The notes under the pieces were generated by a model. It was not told the origin of the DNA and did not search any database. It worked only from the letters and a program-made list of their open reading frames with translations. From positions 1 through 64,000 of the forward strand of contig CAWAFH010000017.1 in assembly GCA_963781265.1 (NCBI GenBank): a DNA stretch of 64,000 nt, written 5' to 3'. The stretch's first letter is position 1, and the number at the start of each line of letters is the position of its first letter. The DNA is from WHSW01 sp963781265 (GTDB lineage Bacteria > Actinomycetota > Thermoleophilia > Solirubrobacterales > 70-9). A program made the position numbers and the translations under genes. Positions 34,678-42,488 of this stretch are shown in pieces.

Positions 34678-35020
34678 CCTGACCCGCCTCGCTACTCGGG
34701 CCGGCGAGCCGTGGTCCGGAGCAGGTCCTGCTTCCAGGGGTGCCCGGCGAGCGGCCGCACCCTGAAACGAACGACTGAGGCAAGTCTGCGCGGAAGCCTC
34801 CTGACGAGGGTCGACTCCGGGGCAACCGGGGCGGGCGTGGCGCAGACCCGGCACGGCTCGGTCGGCGCCACCGGTGCCTTCAGAGCCATGACCCCCACCG
34901 CCTCCATCCCAGTAGTCCTAACGCTTCCGCCCTGGATGGTCTTCCGGCGCAACGGACCCGACGCCCGCAAGTTCGAAGGGCCGCAACCGTTTAGTGATCA
35001 GGAACCAGATCCGCTGCAAT
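34678..35020. other. Intergenic region, possible small minus-strand ORF
   Basis: About 340 bp. One minus-strand frame from ATG 34889 to 34692 encodes 65 aa with PCRVC near the start (MALKAPVAPTEPCRVC) and GGGGGT before the ATG. It is unlike any family I know and may be chance. No repeat or RNA gene seen. Confidence 0.3.
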
Positions 35021-36097
35021 ATGGCTGCAACCAGCGAAAATCCGACACAAGGAGCGAGCCGCCGAGCACTTGGGCTGCGGCCTGGCGAGCTGGTGCGGGT
35101 GCGCTCTGCGATCGAGATCGCACCCACGCTCGACCCGGACGGCTCCCTCGACGGCATGCCCTTCATGCCGGAGATGGCGCTTTACTGCGGCCGCACGTTT
35201 CGGGTCTCGCGCCGCGCCGACAAGACGTGCGCCGGGGACGGCGCCGCCCGGCGGATGCACGACGCCGTTCACCTCGCGGATCTCCGCTGCGACGGCGCCG
35301 CGCACGGCGGCTGCGAAGCCGCGTGCCTGCTGTTCTGGAAGGAGACCTGGCTCGAGCGGGCGGAGGAGGAGGAATCGAGTCCCGCGCCCGACCCCGGCCG
35401 GCCCTCGCTGACCGAGACCCTCCTCCCGACCACCATGCTGGCCTCTTCGCCCTCTGAGCCGCTCTATCGCTGCCAGGCCACCGAGATCCCGAATGCCTCG
35501 ACGCCCCTGCGGTATCGCGACCTCGACCAGTACGCCAGGGACGTGCGCAACTGGGGGCCGGGCAAGGTCGTCCGGGGGCTGATCATCCAGGCGTTCAACC
35601 TCTGGCAGGGGTTCTCCAGGCGGCACCTGCCACGAGCGCTGCGAGTCGCCGGTGGCCGTTCATACCCGTTCCTACGGGGGCCGTTGCCGGTCGCGAAGGG
35701 AGCGACGCCGAAGGAGGAGCTGAATCTTCAGCCAGGGGAGCTCGTGCGGATCAAGAGCAAGGCCGAGATCGAGGCGACCCTCGACCAGGCACTCCACAAT
35801 CGAGGCCTCGGCTTCGATCCGGAGATGGTTCCCTACTGCGGACGCACGGCTCGGGTGCGCGCTCGGGTGAACAAGATCGTCGATGAGCACACCGGGAAAG
35901 TGATCGAGATCAAGTCGGATTGCATCATGCTCGAGGGCGTCGTCTGCACGGCCGACTACCACCTCTTCTGCCCGCGCGCCATCTACTCGTACTGGCGCGA
36001 GATCTGGCTCGAGCGGGTCGAGAACCCAGACGCCGGGCTCGAGTCAGGCGCCAACGGAGGATCCCGTTGCCTGCCCGCAAAGCAGCCGGCCGCATAG
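35021..36097 (+). CDS. Protein with two copies of an unrecognised Cys-containing domain
   Basis: 358 aa from ATG 35021 (GTG 34994 is also possible). Two homologous units of about 100 aa, residues 18-115 and 235-335. Each starts with L.L.PGELVR(V/I)(R/K)S..EI..TLD and passes through PEM..YCGRT.RV with a Lys/Asn-rich turn. Each then has a Cys-x-Cys-like cluster (DLRCDG..GGCEAAC in the first, SDCIMLEGVVC..FCPRAIYSYWRE in the second) and ends (K/R)E.WLER. The matching Cys suggest a zinc-binding or disulfide-stabilised module. A helical linker separates the copies. Function unknown. It sits between two glycosyltransferase genes, so a regulatory or scaffold role in the locus is possible. Confidence 0.65.
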   Translation: MAATSENPTQGASRRALGLRPGELVRVRSAIEIAPTLDPDGSLDGMPFMPEMALYCGRTFRVSRRADKTCAGDGAARRMHDAVHLADLRCDGAAHGGCEAACLLFWKETWLERAEEEESSPAPDPGRPSLTETLLPTTMLASSPSEPLYRCQATEIPNASTPLRYRDLDQYARDVRNWGPGKVVRGLIIQAFNLWQGFSRRHLPRALRVAGGRSYPFLRGPLPVAKGATPKEELNLQPGELVRIKSKAEIEATLDQALHNRGLGFDPEMVPYCGRTARVRARVNKIVDEHTGKVIEIKSDCIMLEGVVCTADYHLFCPRAIYSYWREIWLERVENPDAGLESGANGGSRCLPAKQPAA

Positions 36098-36151
36098 TCG
36101 CGGGCGATCGCGGCGTGAGAACGGCAACTTCCCAGCCGTTGATTTCGCATC

Positions 36152-37249
36152 GTGCCTGACGCAACGCCACTCGTCGCCGTCGACATCGGGATGCCCGCGT
36201 ACCGCCGTCCGGAGACCATCAGGCAGTCGATCGAGTCGGTCCTGGCGCAATCACACACCAACTGGCGCCTCGTCATCTCGGAGAACGGTCCCGGCGGCGG
36301 CGACGTCGCGCGGGCGGTCGGCCCGTATCTCGACGATCCGCGGATCGCCTACCGGGCGACGGGTCAGAACATCGGCCCCGCCGCGAACTGGACCGGGCTG
36401 ATCCAGGCCGGCCAGGCGGCGTACTTCACCCTGATCCAGGACGACGACGTCTGGGATCCGGGATTCGTGGCGTCGCGCGTCGAGTTCCTCGAACGGCATC
36501 CTTCCTGCGCCTTCGTCTATTCGGGCGAGCGGATGATGGACGGCGACGGTCGCGAGATCGCGGTGGAGCGGACGCCGAAGCTGCCCCAGATGGACGTCTC
36601 TGAGGTCCTGCGCGAGGGCGTCTACTCGCCGGCGGAGTTCGTCCAAGCGATGTACCGAAACCGGCTCGGCGGGATCCACACTCCGACGATCAGCAGCGGC
36701 GGCGTCATGTCGCGTCGCTCGGCCCTCGAATCCGTGGGCGCCTACTTCGACGACTCGGTCGACTTTCTGTACTTCGACGTCGAGCTGTACACGCGGATGG
36801 CGTTCCGCTTCCCGAGCGGCTTCTTGCGAGCCCGCGACGTGGCCCAGAGGATCCACGTGTCCGGGGCGACCCACCACGCCAGCATCAGCAGCGAAATCGA
36901 ATTCGCCGGCGAGCGCTGGATCCGCTACCACGAGTACTACGGCGACTGGATCCGCCGGGAGCTCCCGGATCTGAAGCTGCCGCGCCAGTTTCACGAGCTC
37001 AGGGCCCGCGCGTACATCATCGCCGCGCTCGATGCGATCGAACGCGGAGACCGGCGCCACGGCGCCGAGTTCCTGCGGCACGCGGTTCGCGCCTATCCGC
37101 CGTCGCTGCTCAACCCACGGGTTGCGGCCGGGGCGATCGGGGTCGCGCTCGGCGAGCGCGGAAGGCGGGCCCTGACCCGCGCCCGCGACGCCGCCCGCAG
37201 GCGCGGCGAAGCGGTCGCCTATGAGCAGCCGAACCCCGGAAGGGGCTAG
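36152..37249 (+). CDS. Family 2 glycosyltransferase
   Basis: 365 aa from GTG 36152. GT-A: VAVDIGMPAYRRPETIRQSIESVLAQ, WRLVISENGPGG, LIQDDDVWDPGF (DDD metal site) and SGGVMSRRSALESVG followed by DFLYFDVELYTRM as the acceptor/base region. Soluble, with a C-terminal helical tail (RDAARRRGEAVAYEQ). Its end overlaps the flippase start by 29 nt. Confidence 0.9.
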   Translation: MPDATPLVAVDIGMPAYRRPETIRQSIESVLAQSHTNWRLVISENGPGGGDVARAVGPYLDDPRIAYRATGQNIGPAANWTGLIQAGQAAYFTLIQDDDVWDPGFVASRVEFLERHPSCAFVYSGERMMDGDGREIAVERTPKLPQMDVSEVLREGVYSPAEFVQAMYRNRLGGIHTPTISSGGVMSRRSALESVGAYFDDSVDFLYFDVELYTRMAFRFPSGFLRARDVAQRIHVSGATHHASISSEIEFAGERWIRYHEYYGDWIRRELPDLKLPRQFHELRARAYIIAALDAIERGDRRHGAEFLRHAVRAYPPSLLNPRVAAGAIGVALGERGRRALTRARDAARRRGEAVAYEQPNPGRG

Positions 37250-38822
37250 GGCCGCGTCGGGACCGGCGGACACCCCCTCCCAGGATGCAGGGACGACGTC
37301 GCCTCCCTCGGAGGCGATGTCGCGCAGTGAGCTCAAGGAGGCGACTTTCAAGAGCCTTCGCTGGGCGACCCTGGCGCGGATCGCAGCCCAGGTCCTGTCG
37401 GTCGCGACGGGGGTCCTGCTCGCGCACCTGGTCCCACCCGACCAGTTCGGACGGGTCGCCGTGACGATCGTGATCAGCGAGCTCGCCCTGGCGCTCGCGA
37501 ACCAGGGCGCCGGGAGCGTGCTCGTCCAGCGTCGCGTGCTCGAGCGCGCCCATGTGCAGGCAACGGCCATGCTCGCGCTGATCGCCGGCATCGCGCTCTC
37601 CGTGGCAACGCTCGTGCTCGCGCCCGTGCTGGCGGCGCCGCTCTTCGGCGACGAGACGGCGGCCCTGTTCCAGCTGCTCTCGCCGGCCTTCACGATCGCG
37701 GCTATCGGGATCGTCCCGCTCGCCCTGCTCGAACGCGAACTCGACTTCCGGCGAATCAGCATGATCGAGGTCGCCACCGTCCTGGCCGGCTCGGCGGCCT
37801 CGGTCGTGCTCGCCCTCCTCGGCCTGGAGGCGGCCGCGTACGTGCTCGGGTTCGTGATCGGCTTGGTGGTCTGGGCCGTACTGCTGATCGTGGTCGGCCC
37901 GGCGGAGCTTCCGAGGTGGCGTCCGCGAGAGATGCGTGAGGTCGCCGCGTTCGGGCTTCCGGCGGGCCTCGCGAGCATGGCGATGGTCGGCTACGGGAAC
38001 ATCGACTACCTGATCCTCGGGGCGAGGCTCAGCCCGGCCCAGGTGGGCTACTACTACCGCGCCTACACCCTCGGGGTCCAGTACGAGGCAAAGATCAGCG
38101 ACATCATCGCCCGGATCGCCTTTCCGATCTACTCGCGTACGGAGAGCGTCGCTCACATGCGCGACGTGCGCTCGAGGGTCGTGCGGATCAACGCCGCCGT
38201 GATCTATCCGATCCTGGCCGGGTTCATCGCCGTGGCGCCGCAGCTGGTGCCGTGGCTGTTCGGCCCCCAGTGGGAACCCGCCGTCCTCCCAGCCCAGATC
38301 CTCGCGGTCGCGGGCATGGCGCGGATGGTCAACAACGGCACTCCCCCGCTCCTCCTGGCCGCCGGGCGCCCCCGCGCCCTGCTCGCGTTCAATCTCTGCC
38401 GGTTGGCGGCCCTGGGCGCTGCCGTGCTCGTCGCCGTGCCCTACGGCCTGGTCGCGGTGTGCGTTGCGGTCAGCGCCTTCCAGGTGATCACGTTGATCGC
38501 CTCCTACGGGCTCGTGCTGACACGTCTGGTGGGGGTGACTCTCGAGCAGCTCGGGCGCGATATCGGACCGGCGCTCGGGGCGAGCGCCATCATGCTCGCC
38601 GCGGCCGGCCCGCTCGCCCACGCGCTCTCAGCCGATCAGTTCCCCGATCCGGTCACGGTGGCCCTGGTGAGCGCGGTCGGCGCCCCGGTCTACCTGCTGG
38701 CACTGCGGCTTCTCTCGCGGCCCACCTGGTCGGACCTCGAGCTGCTGACCCGCCAGATGCTCCGGCGCAAGCCCAAGAAGGCGCGCCTGCCGCTCAAGGG
38801 CTCTCCGGCCCCGACCAACTAG
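37221..38822 (+). CDS. Wzx-type oligosaccharide flippase (MOP superfamily)
   Basis: 533 aa from ATG 37221; an internal ATG at 37317 is an alternative that would avoid the overlap. A soluble N-terminal stretch of about 45 residues precedes the polysaccharide-synthesis domain FKSLRWATLARIAAQVLSVA, then about 12-14 hydrophobic segments, with PDQFGRVAVTIVISELALA, LSPAFTIAAIGIVPLALLERELDFRR and GARLSPAQVGYYYRAYTLG typical of the family. It flips lipid-linked repeat units across the membrane, upstream of the polymerase. Convergent with the SAF oxidoreductase gene. Confidence 0.9.
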   Translation: MSSRTPEGARAASGPADTPSQDAGTTSPPSEAMSRSELKEATFKSLRWATLARIAAQVLSVATGVLLAHLVPPDQFGRVAVTIVISELALALANQGAGSVLVQRRVLERAHVQATAMLALIAGIALSVATLVLAPVLAAPLFGDETAALFQLLSPAFTIAAIGIVPLALLERELDFRRISMIEVATVLAGSAASVVLALLGLEAAAYVLGFVIGLVVWAVLLIVVGPAELPRWRPREMREVAAFGLPAGLASMAMVGYGNIDYLILGARLSPAQVGYYYRAYTLGVQYEAKISDIIARIAFPIYSRTESVAHMRDVRSRVVRINAAVIYPILAGFIAVAPQLVPWLFGPQWEPAVLPAQILAVAGMARMVNNGTPPLLLAAGRPRALLAFNLCRLAALGAAVLVAVPYGLVAVCVAVSAFQVITLIASYGLVLTRLVGVTLEQLGRDIGPALGASAIMLAAAGPLAHALSADQFPDPVTVALVSAVGAPVYLLALRLLSRPTWSDLELLTRQMLRRKPKKARLPLKGSPAPTN

Positions 38823-38852
38823 AGGGGCCGCCGCCGGGGCCGCCGCCCGCGC

Positions 38853-40178
38853 TCAGGCGGAAACGAGCAGACTGTCCTCGAGCCAGGTCTCGCCGCGGAA
38901 GTGGCGATACTGCTCGGCGCGGAGGCGGTCCGCGAGCCTACCGACGGGCAGCTCGACGTCGTCGTAGGCCAGGACCTCGTCGCGGCCGATGTCGCGGAGC
39001 AGGCGACAGCCCTGCACGAGCCCCGCCGGCAGGTAGCGCTGAGCGCTCATCTCGTCGACGTTCGCGGCCTCGCCATAGGTCATGAACATCCCATAGTCGT
39101 CGAGCACCTCCCCGGCCTTCAGGTCGCGCTTGGCCACCGCGCACACCTCGACCGAGGGCCCCGCCAGCGGCGGCGCGAGCCCGTCACCGAGCAGGACCAC
39201 CCGGGCGATCGCGTTCGGCGCCTCGAACGTGGGCAGGTGGTAGGGGACCCAGAAGGGGTACAGCGGACCGTCGCCGAGCTTGTACAGGCTCAGGTAGTGC
39301 CGCTGCTTCGGGTCGGAGTGCTCGGCGAGGCAGAAGATCTTCACCGACGACGGACCGACCGTGTAGTCGACGATTCCGCCCAGGGCCCGCACCTCTTCGA
39401 CGTCATAGAGCGAGGGAAGGTCGAGCGGGGAACCGTCGAACGGAACCCCCCGCGACATCCCTCGCTCCAGGACCTTGAAGCCGGTGGCGTTGGCCGCGAT
39501 CGTCTGTTCGAAGCTGATCTTCGACCCGTCGGCGAACGAGGTCACCATCGCCGGGTTCTGACCCCACTTCTCGGCGAACTCGCGCTGGGTGTCCGGGTTG
39601 CGGTACGGATCCTGCAGGCCCTTGACGTTGCCGATCACACGCGGTTCGAGCCCGAGCCCCTTGACCCAGCGGTAGAGGTTCATCTGCAAGCCGGGCTCGT
39701 CGCCGTCGCAGGCCGAGAGGATCACGTTGTGACGTTCGGCGTAGGTGTGAAGGATTGGCCCAATCGTGGCGTCGAGCTCCGCGTTCATGAGGATCACGTG
39801 CTTGCCGTGGCGAAACGCCTCCAGCGCCACGTGCGCGCCCAACTCCACCGATCCGGTGACGTCGACCAATGCGTCGATCTGATCCGAGCAGCAGAGCAGC
39901 GCCGGATCGTCGGTGATTACCGGGCGGCCCGCGCTGACCCCGTCCTCGAACTCGGACTGGGTCGAGACGACGGCGGCCGGCCCGAGGCCGGCGTACTCGT
40001 AGACCTGCGCCGCGCGCTCGAGCCGGCGCCCGTAGATCGCGGTCACACGCATGCCGGCGACGCTGTTGGCGATCGTGTTCACCAGCCCCTGCGCCATGAA
40101 CCCGGCGCCGATGATCCCGACGCGGATCGGGCGCCCGGCACGCTCCCTGGCCTCGAGCAGGTTGTCCGTGATGATCAT
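38853..40178 (-). CDS. NAD(P)-dependent oxidoreductase with C-terminal SAF domain
   Basis: 441 aa from ATG 40178; the ATG overlaps the epimerase stop (ATGA) and has a GGAG site 8 nt before, so the 40247 start is rejected. Rossmann domain PIRVGIIGAGFMAQGLV, AIYGRRLERAA, IDALVDVTGS, HVILMNAELDATIG (homoserine-dehydrogenase-like), and CDGDEPGLQMNLYRWVKGLG. The C-terminus CAVAKRDLKAGEVLDDYG resembles the SAF domain of sialic-acid-synthase and antifreeze-like proteins. Last gene of the rfbF operon. Probably reduces or oxidises a sugar or sugar-acid in the pathway; reaction unproven. Confidence 0.8.
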   Translation of the reverse strand: MIITDNLLEARERAGRPIRVGIIGAGFMAQGLVNTIANSVAGMRVTAIYGRRLERAAQVYEYAGLGPAAVVSTQSEFEDGVSAGRPVITDDPALLCCSDQIDALVDVTGSVELGAHVALEAFRHGKHVILMNAELDATIGPILHTYAERHNVILSACDGDEPGLQMNLYRWVKGLGLEPRVIGNVKGLQDPYRNPDTQREFAEKWGQNPAMVTSFADGSKISFEQTIAANATGFKVLERGMSRGVPFDGSPLDLPSLYDVEEVRALGGIVDYTVGPSSVKIFCLAEHSDPKQRHYLSLYKLGDGPLYPFWVPYHLPTFEAPNAIARVVLLGDGLAPPLAGPSVEVCAVAKRDLKAGEVLDDYGMFMTYGEAANVDEMSAQRYLPAGLVQGCRLLRDIGRDEVLAYDDVELPVGRLADRLRAEQYRHFRGETWLEDSLLVSA

Positions 40179-40774
40179 CGTGACGCTCCTGCGGCGGCCG
40201 GGGCGAGCTCCGCGGCCGACATCCTCGCTCGGACCTCGGGCTCGCACTCCGAAAGCAGGGCCCAGTCACGATCCTTCTCGGAGATCTCGCTCACCGGCAG
40301 GGGCCAGCTCAGGCCCAAGGCGGGGTCGTCGTACTTGAGTCCGCCCTCATGGCCGGGGGCGTAGAACTCGCCGACCTGATAGCTCGTCTCGGTGAGATCC
40401 TCGAGGACCTGGTAGCCGTGCGCGAACCGACCGGGCACGTACAGCGCCCGGTGGTTCTCGGCGCTCAATTCAACCGCGACATGCTCGAGGTAGGTCGAGC
40501 TCTCGGGCCGGAGGTCGACGATGATGTCGAGGATCGCACCGCGCGTGCAGCGCACGAGCTTCGTCTCGACCGCCGGCGGGTACTGGAAGTGCATCCCGCG
40601 CATGGTCCCGGCGCGGAGGTTGAAGGCGACGTTGGCCTGCGCGATCACCGGCTCCAGACCATGCTCCTCGAACTCGTGCTGGCAGAAGACGCGGGCGAAG
40701 AAGCCCCGGTTGTCCTCCTTGCGATCGACGTCGAGCACAAAAGCCCCTGCGAGCTTGGTCTCGGTGAAGATCAT
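40175..40774 (-). CDS. RmlC-like nucleotide-sugar 3,5-epimerase (cupin)
   Basis: 199 aa from ATG 40774. dTDP-4-dehydrorhamnose 3,5-epimerase family: DNRGFFARVFCQHEF (catalytic-site strand), GTMRGMHFQYPP with the catalytic His, LVRCTRGAILDIIVDLRPES, ALYVPGRFAHGYQVLED and the C-terminal Tyr region YDDPALGLSWPLP. It probably epimerises a 4-keto-6-deoxy nucleotide sugar, here plausibly a CDP-sugar given the cytidylyltransferase in the same operon. No rmlA/B/D genes are in the window. Confidence 0.85.
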   Translation of the reverse strand: MIFTETKLAGAFVLDVDRKEDNRGFFARVFCQHEFEEHGLEPVIAQANVAFNLRAGTMRGMHFQYPPAVETKLVRCTRGAILDIIVDLRPESSTYLEHVAVELSAENHRALYVPGRFAHGYQVLEDLTETSYQVGEFYAPGHEGGLKYDDPALGLSWPLPVSEISEKDRDWALLSECEPEVRARMSAAELAPAAAGASR

Positions 40775-40808
40775 CTGTTCCTCCGTTCGGATTGTTCGGT
40801 TGACGGGC

Positions 40809-41465
40809 TCACGCCAGCACCGCCTTGCGGCAGTAGAAGGCCTCCGCGTAGGAGGTCGGCGACTGGCACTCCATGCCGCGAAGCCGCAGCAGGCCGGAGA
40901 ACAGGTCCTCCTTGAACCACCGCTTGGCCCGCTGGGACTCGAAGTGCTCGAGCAGGTGGTCCACCTTCTGCCGGCAGACGTCGTCCTCGAGCGGGACGAA
41001 CAGGTTCGGGGCCCCCATGTCACCGTCGTACTTGGGCACCTCGTACTCGAGGATCAGGTGGTCACGGAACGTGTTCCAGGTCAGGTCGCAAACGAGCCTG
41101 TGGTCCTGGTGCAGGTCCTTGCGCTGATGGGTGAAGACGACGTCGGGCGAGTACTCGGCCTGGATCTCCTCGAAGAACCCCTTGATCTCGCCCCCGTCGT
41201 AGGGGAAGAAGCCGTCTCTGAAATCGCGGACGATGACGCGCTTCTTCGGCGCCGCCTGCAGCAGCGAGTTCGCGCTCGTCTCCGCCTCGGCGGCGCGGAC
41301 GGTCTCGCCGCTCAACACCACCCACCAGATCTCGGCGACGGACCCTTGTTCGATCAGCTTCAGAAGCGTGCCGCCGCAGCCGATCTCGACGTCGTCGGGG
41401 TGAGCCCCGAAGACGAGAACCTTGGCCGGCCGCGCGTCCGGCGCTCCCATCAGCAGCGGCAGCAT
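40809..41465 (-). CDS. PIG-L family deacetylase
   Basis: 218 aa; ATG 41465 overlaps the rfbF stop as ATGA, which fixes the start (the longer frame lies inside rfbF). LmbE/PIG-L: KVLVFGAHPDDVEIGCGG gives the zinc/catalytic AHPDD and Glu, and THQRKDLHQDHRLVCD the second metal His pair. These zinc enzymes remove N-acetyl groups from GlcNAc-type sugars. Between a cytidylyltransferase and an epimerase it suggests an amino- or acyl-sugar intermediate. Confidence 0.9.
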   Translation of the reverse strand: MLPLLMGAPDARPAKVLVFGAHPDDVEIGCGGTLLKLIEQGSVAEIWWVVLSGETVRAAEAETSANSLLQAAPKKRVIVRDFRDGFFPYDGGEIKGFFEEIQAEYSPDVVFTHQRKDLHQDHRLVCDLTWNTFRDHLILEYEVPKYDGDMGAPNLFVPLEDDVCRQKVDHLLEHFESQRAKRWFKEDLFSGLLRLRGMECQSPTSYAEAFYCRKAVLA

Positions 41466-42280
41466 CAGGCGAATACGGCCTGCGCGACGCCGTTGCCGGC
41501 CGCGGCGGTGTTCCAGAGCTGCCACGGAGCCTGGCTCTCCTCGTGCAGCCCTTCGAGGCACTGCTGGTCCTTGAGCGTGTCCATCGGCGACCAGAAGCCG
41601 TCGTGCTGTTGCGCGAGCACCTTGCCCTCGGACATCAGGCGATGAAACGGCTCCTCGACGAGGTCCTCTCCCGGGCGCATCTCGTCGAGCAGTTCGGACC
41701 GCATGACGAAGTAGCCACCGTTGATCCAGATGTCCGAACGGGTCACGTCACGAAGCTCCCGGACGGTGCCGCCATCGTCCATCGAGAGGACGTGGAAGCT
41801 GTAGTTCGGGTGGACCGCGAGGAAGCTGGCCGTCGAGCCGGCCGACTTCGCGCGCTCGATCATGGTCGGCAGATGGGCGTCGGTGAGCGTGTCGCCGTAG
41901 TTCGCCAGGAACATCTCGTCGTCCCGGAGCAGGTGACGCACCGCACGCAGGCGTTCGCCGATCTTCGCGTGCAGGCCCGTGTCGACGAACGTGATGTTCC
42001 AGTTGTGGATATCCGTCTTCAGCAGGTGGATGCTGGCTCCGCCCTCGGAGAGGACGAAGTCGTTCGAGCGCGCCTCGTCGTAGTTGAGGAAGAAGTCCTT
42101 GATCACCTCGGCCTTGTAGCCCAGGCAGAGAACGAAGTCCGTGAAGCCGAAGTGGGCGTAGTACTTCATCACGTGCCAGAGGATCGGCCGGTTGCCGATC
42201 GGGATCATCGGCTTCGGGACGGCCTCGGAGGCCTCCCGCATACGCAGTCCCTGACCGCCGCAGAAGATGACTACTTTCAC
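41465..42280 (-). CDS. rfbF: Glucose-1-phosphate cytidylyltransferase
   Basis: 271 aa from ATG 42280, preceded by GGAGGGG. Nucleotidyltransferase fold: KVVIFCGGQGLRMREASE (signature loop), VPKPMIPIGNRPILWHVMKYYAHFG, FVLCLGYKAEVIKDFF, FLANYGDTLTD (metal Asp), INGGYFVMRSE and WSPMDTLKDQ. Makes CDP-glucose from CTP and glucose-1-phosphate, the usual entry to CDP-3,6-dideoxyhexoses. A CDP-glucose 4,6-dehydratase is not adjacent; the SDR at 32419 might fill that role. First gene of a four-gene operon with 4-nt overlaps at two junctions. Confidence 0.92.
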   Translation of the reverse strand: MKVVIFCGGQGLRMREASEAVPKPMIPIGNRPILWHVMKYYAHFGFTDFVLCLGYKAEVIKDFFLNYDEARSNDFVLSEGGASIHLLKTDIHNWNITFVDTGLHAKIGERLRAVRHLLRDDEMFLANYGDTLTDAHLPTMIERAKSAGSTASFLAVHPNYSFHVLSMDDGGTVRELRDVTRSDIWINGGYFVMRSELLDEMRPGEDLVEEPFHRLMSEGKVLAQQHDGFWSPMDTLKDQQCLEGLHEESQAPWQLWNTAAAGNGVAQAVFA

Positions 42281-42488
42281 GAACCCCTCCTGTATCCCAA
42301 CTTGAACCGCGCGCCGCCACGGCGCACCGTGCGGCGGGCATTGACATCTGATGCATCAACGTCGGGGTCGGCCCAGTTCTCACGCGCCCGTTGTTGCACG
42401 CGTCGGGGTGGCGGTACCAATTAGGTCGGATCCGCGCCCGGTCGCGCGCACCGGGGCGGACCTTGGGCGTTGGTGTGCTGCAACCCGG
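42281..42488. other. Divergent promoter region between rfbF operon and sugar transferase
   Basis: About 210 bp separating minus-strand rfbF from the plus-strand sugar transferase. It contains an AT-richer patch (TTGACATCTGATGCAT at 42339-42354). TTGACA is a consensus-like -35 on the plus strand, but no good -10 is seen at the right distance. Confidence 0.35.

Noticed and set aside
42339..42400. A defined promoter for the sugar transferase
   Set aside because: A TTGACA hexamer is present, but no -10 element at a normal distance, so only the intergenic region is reported.
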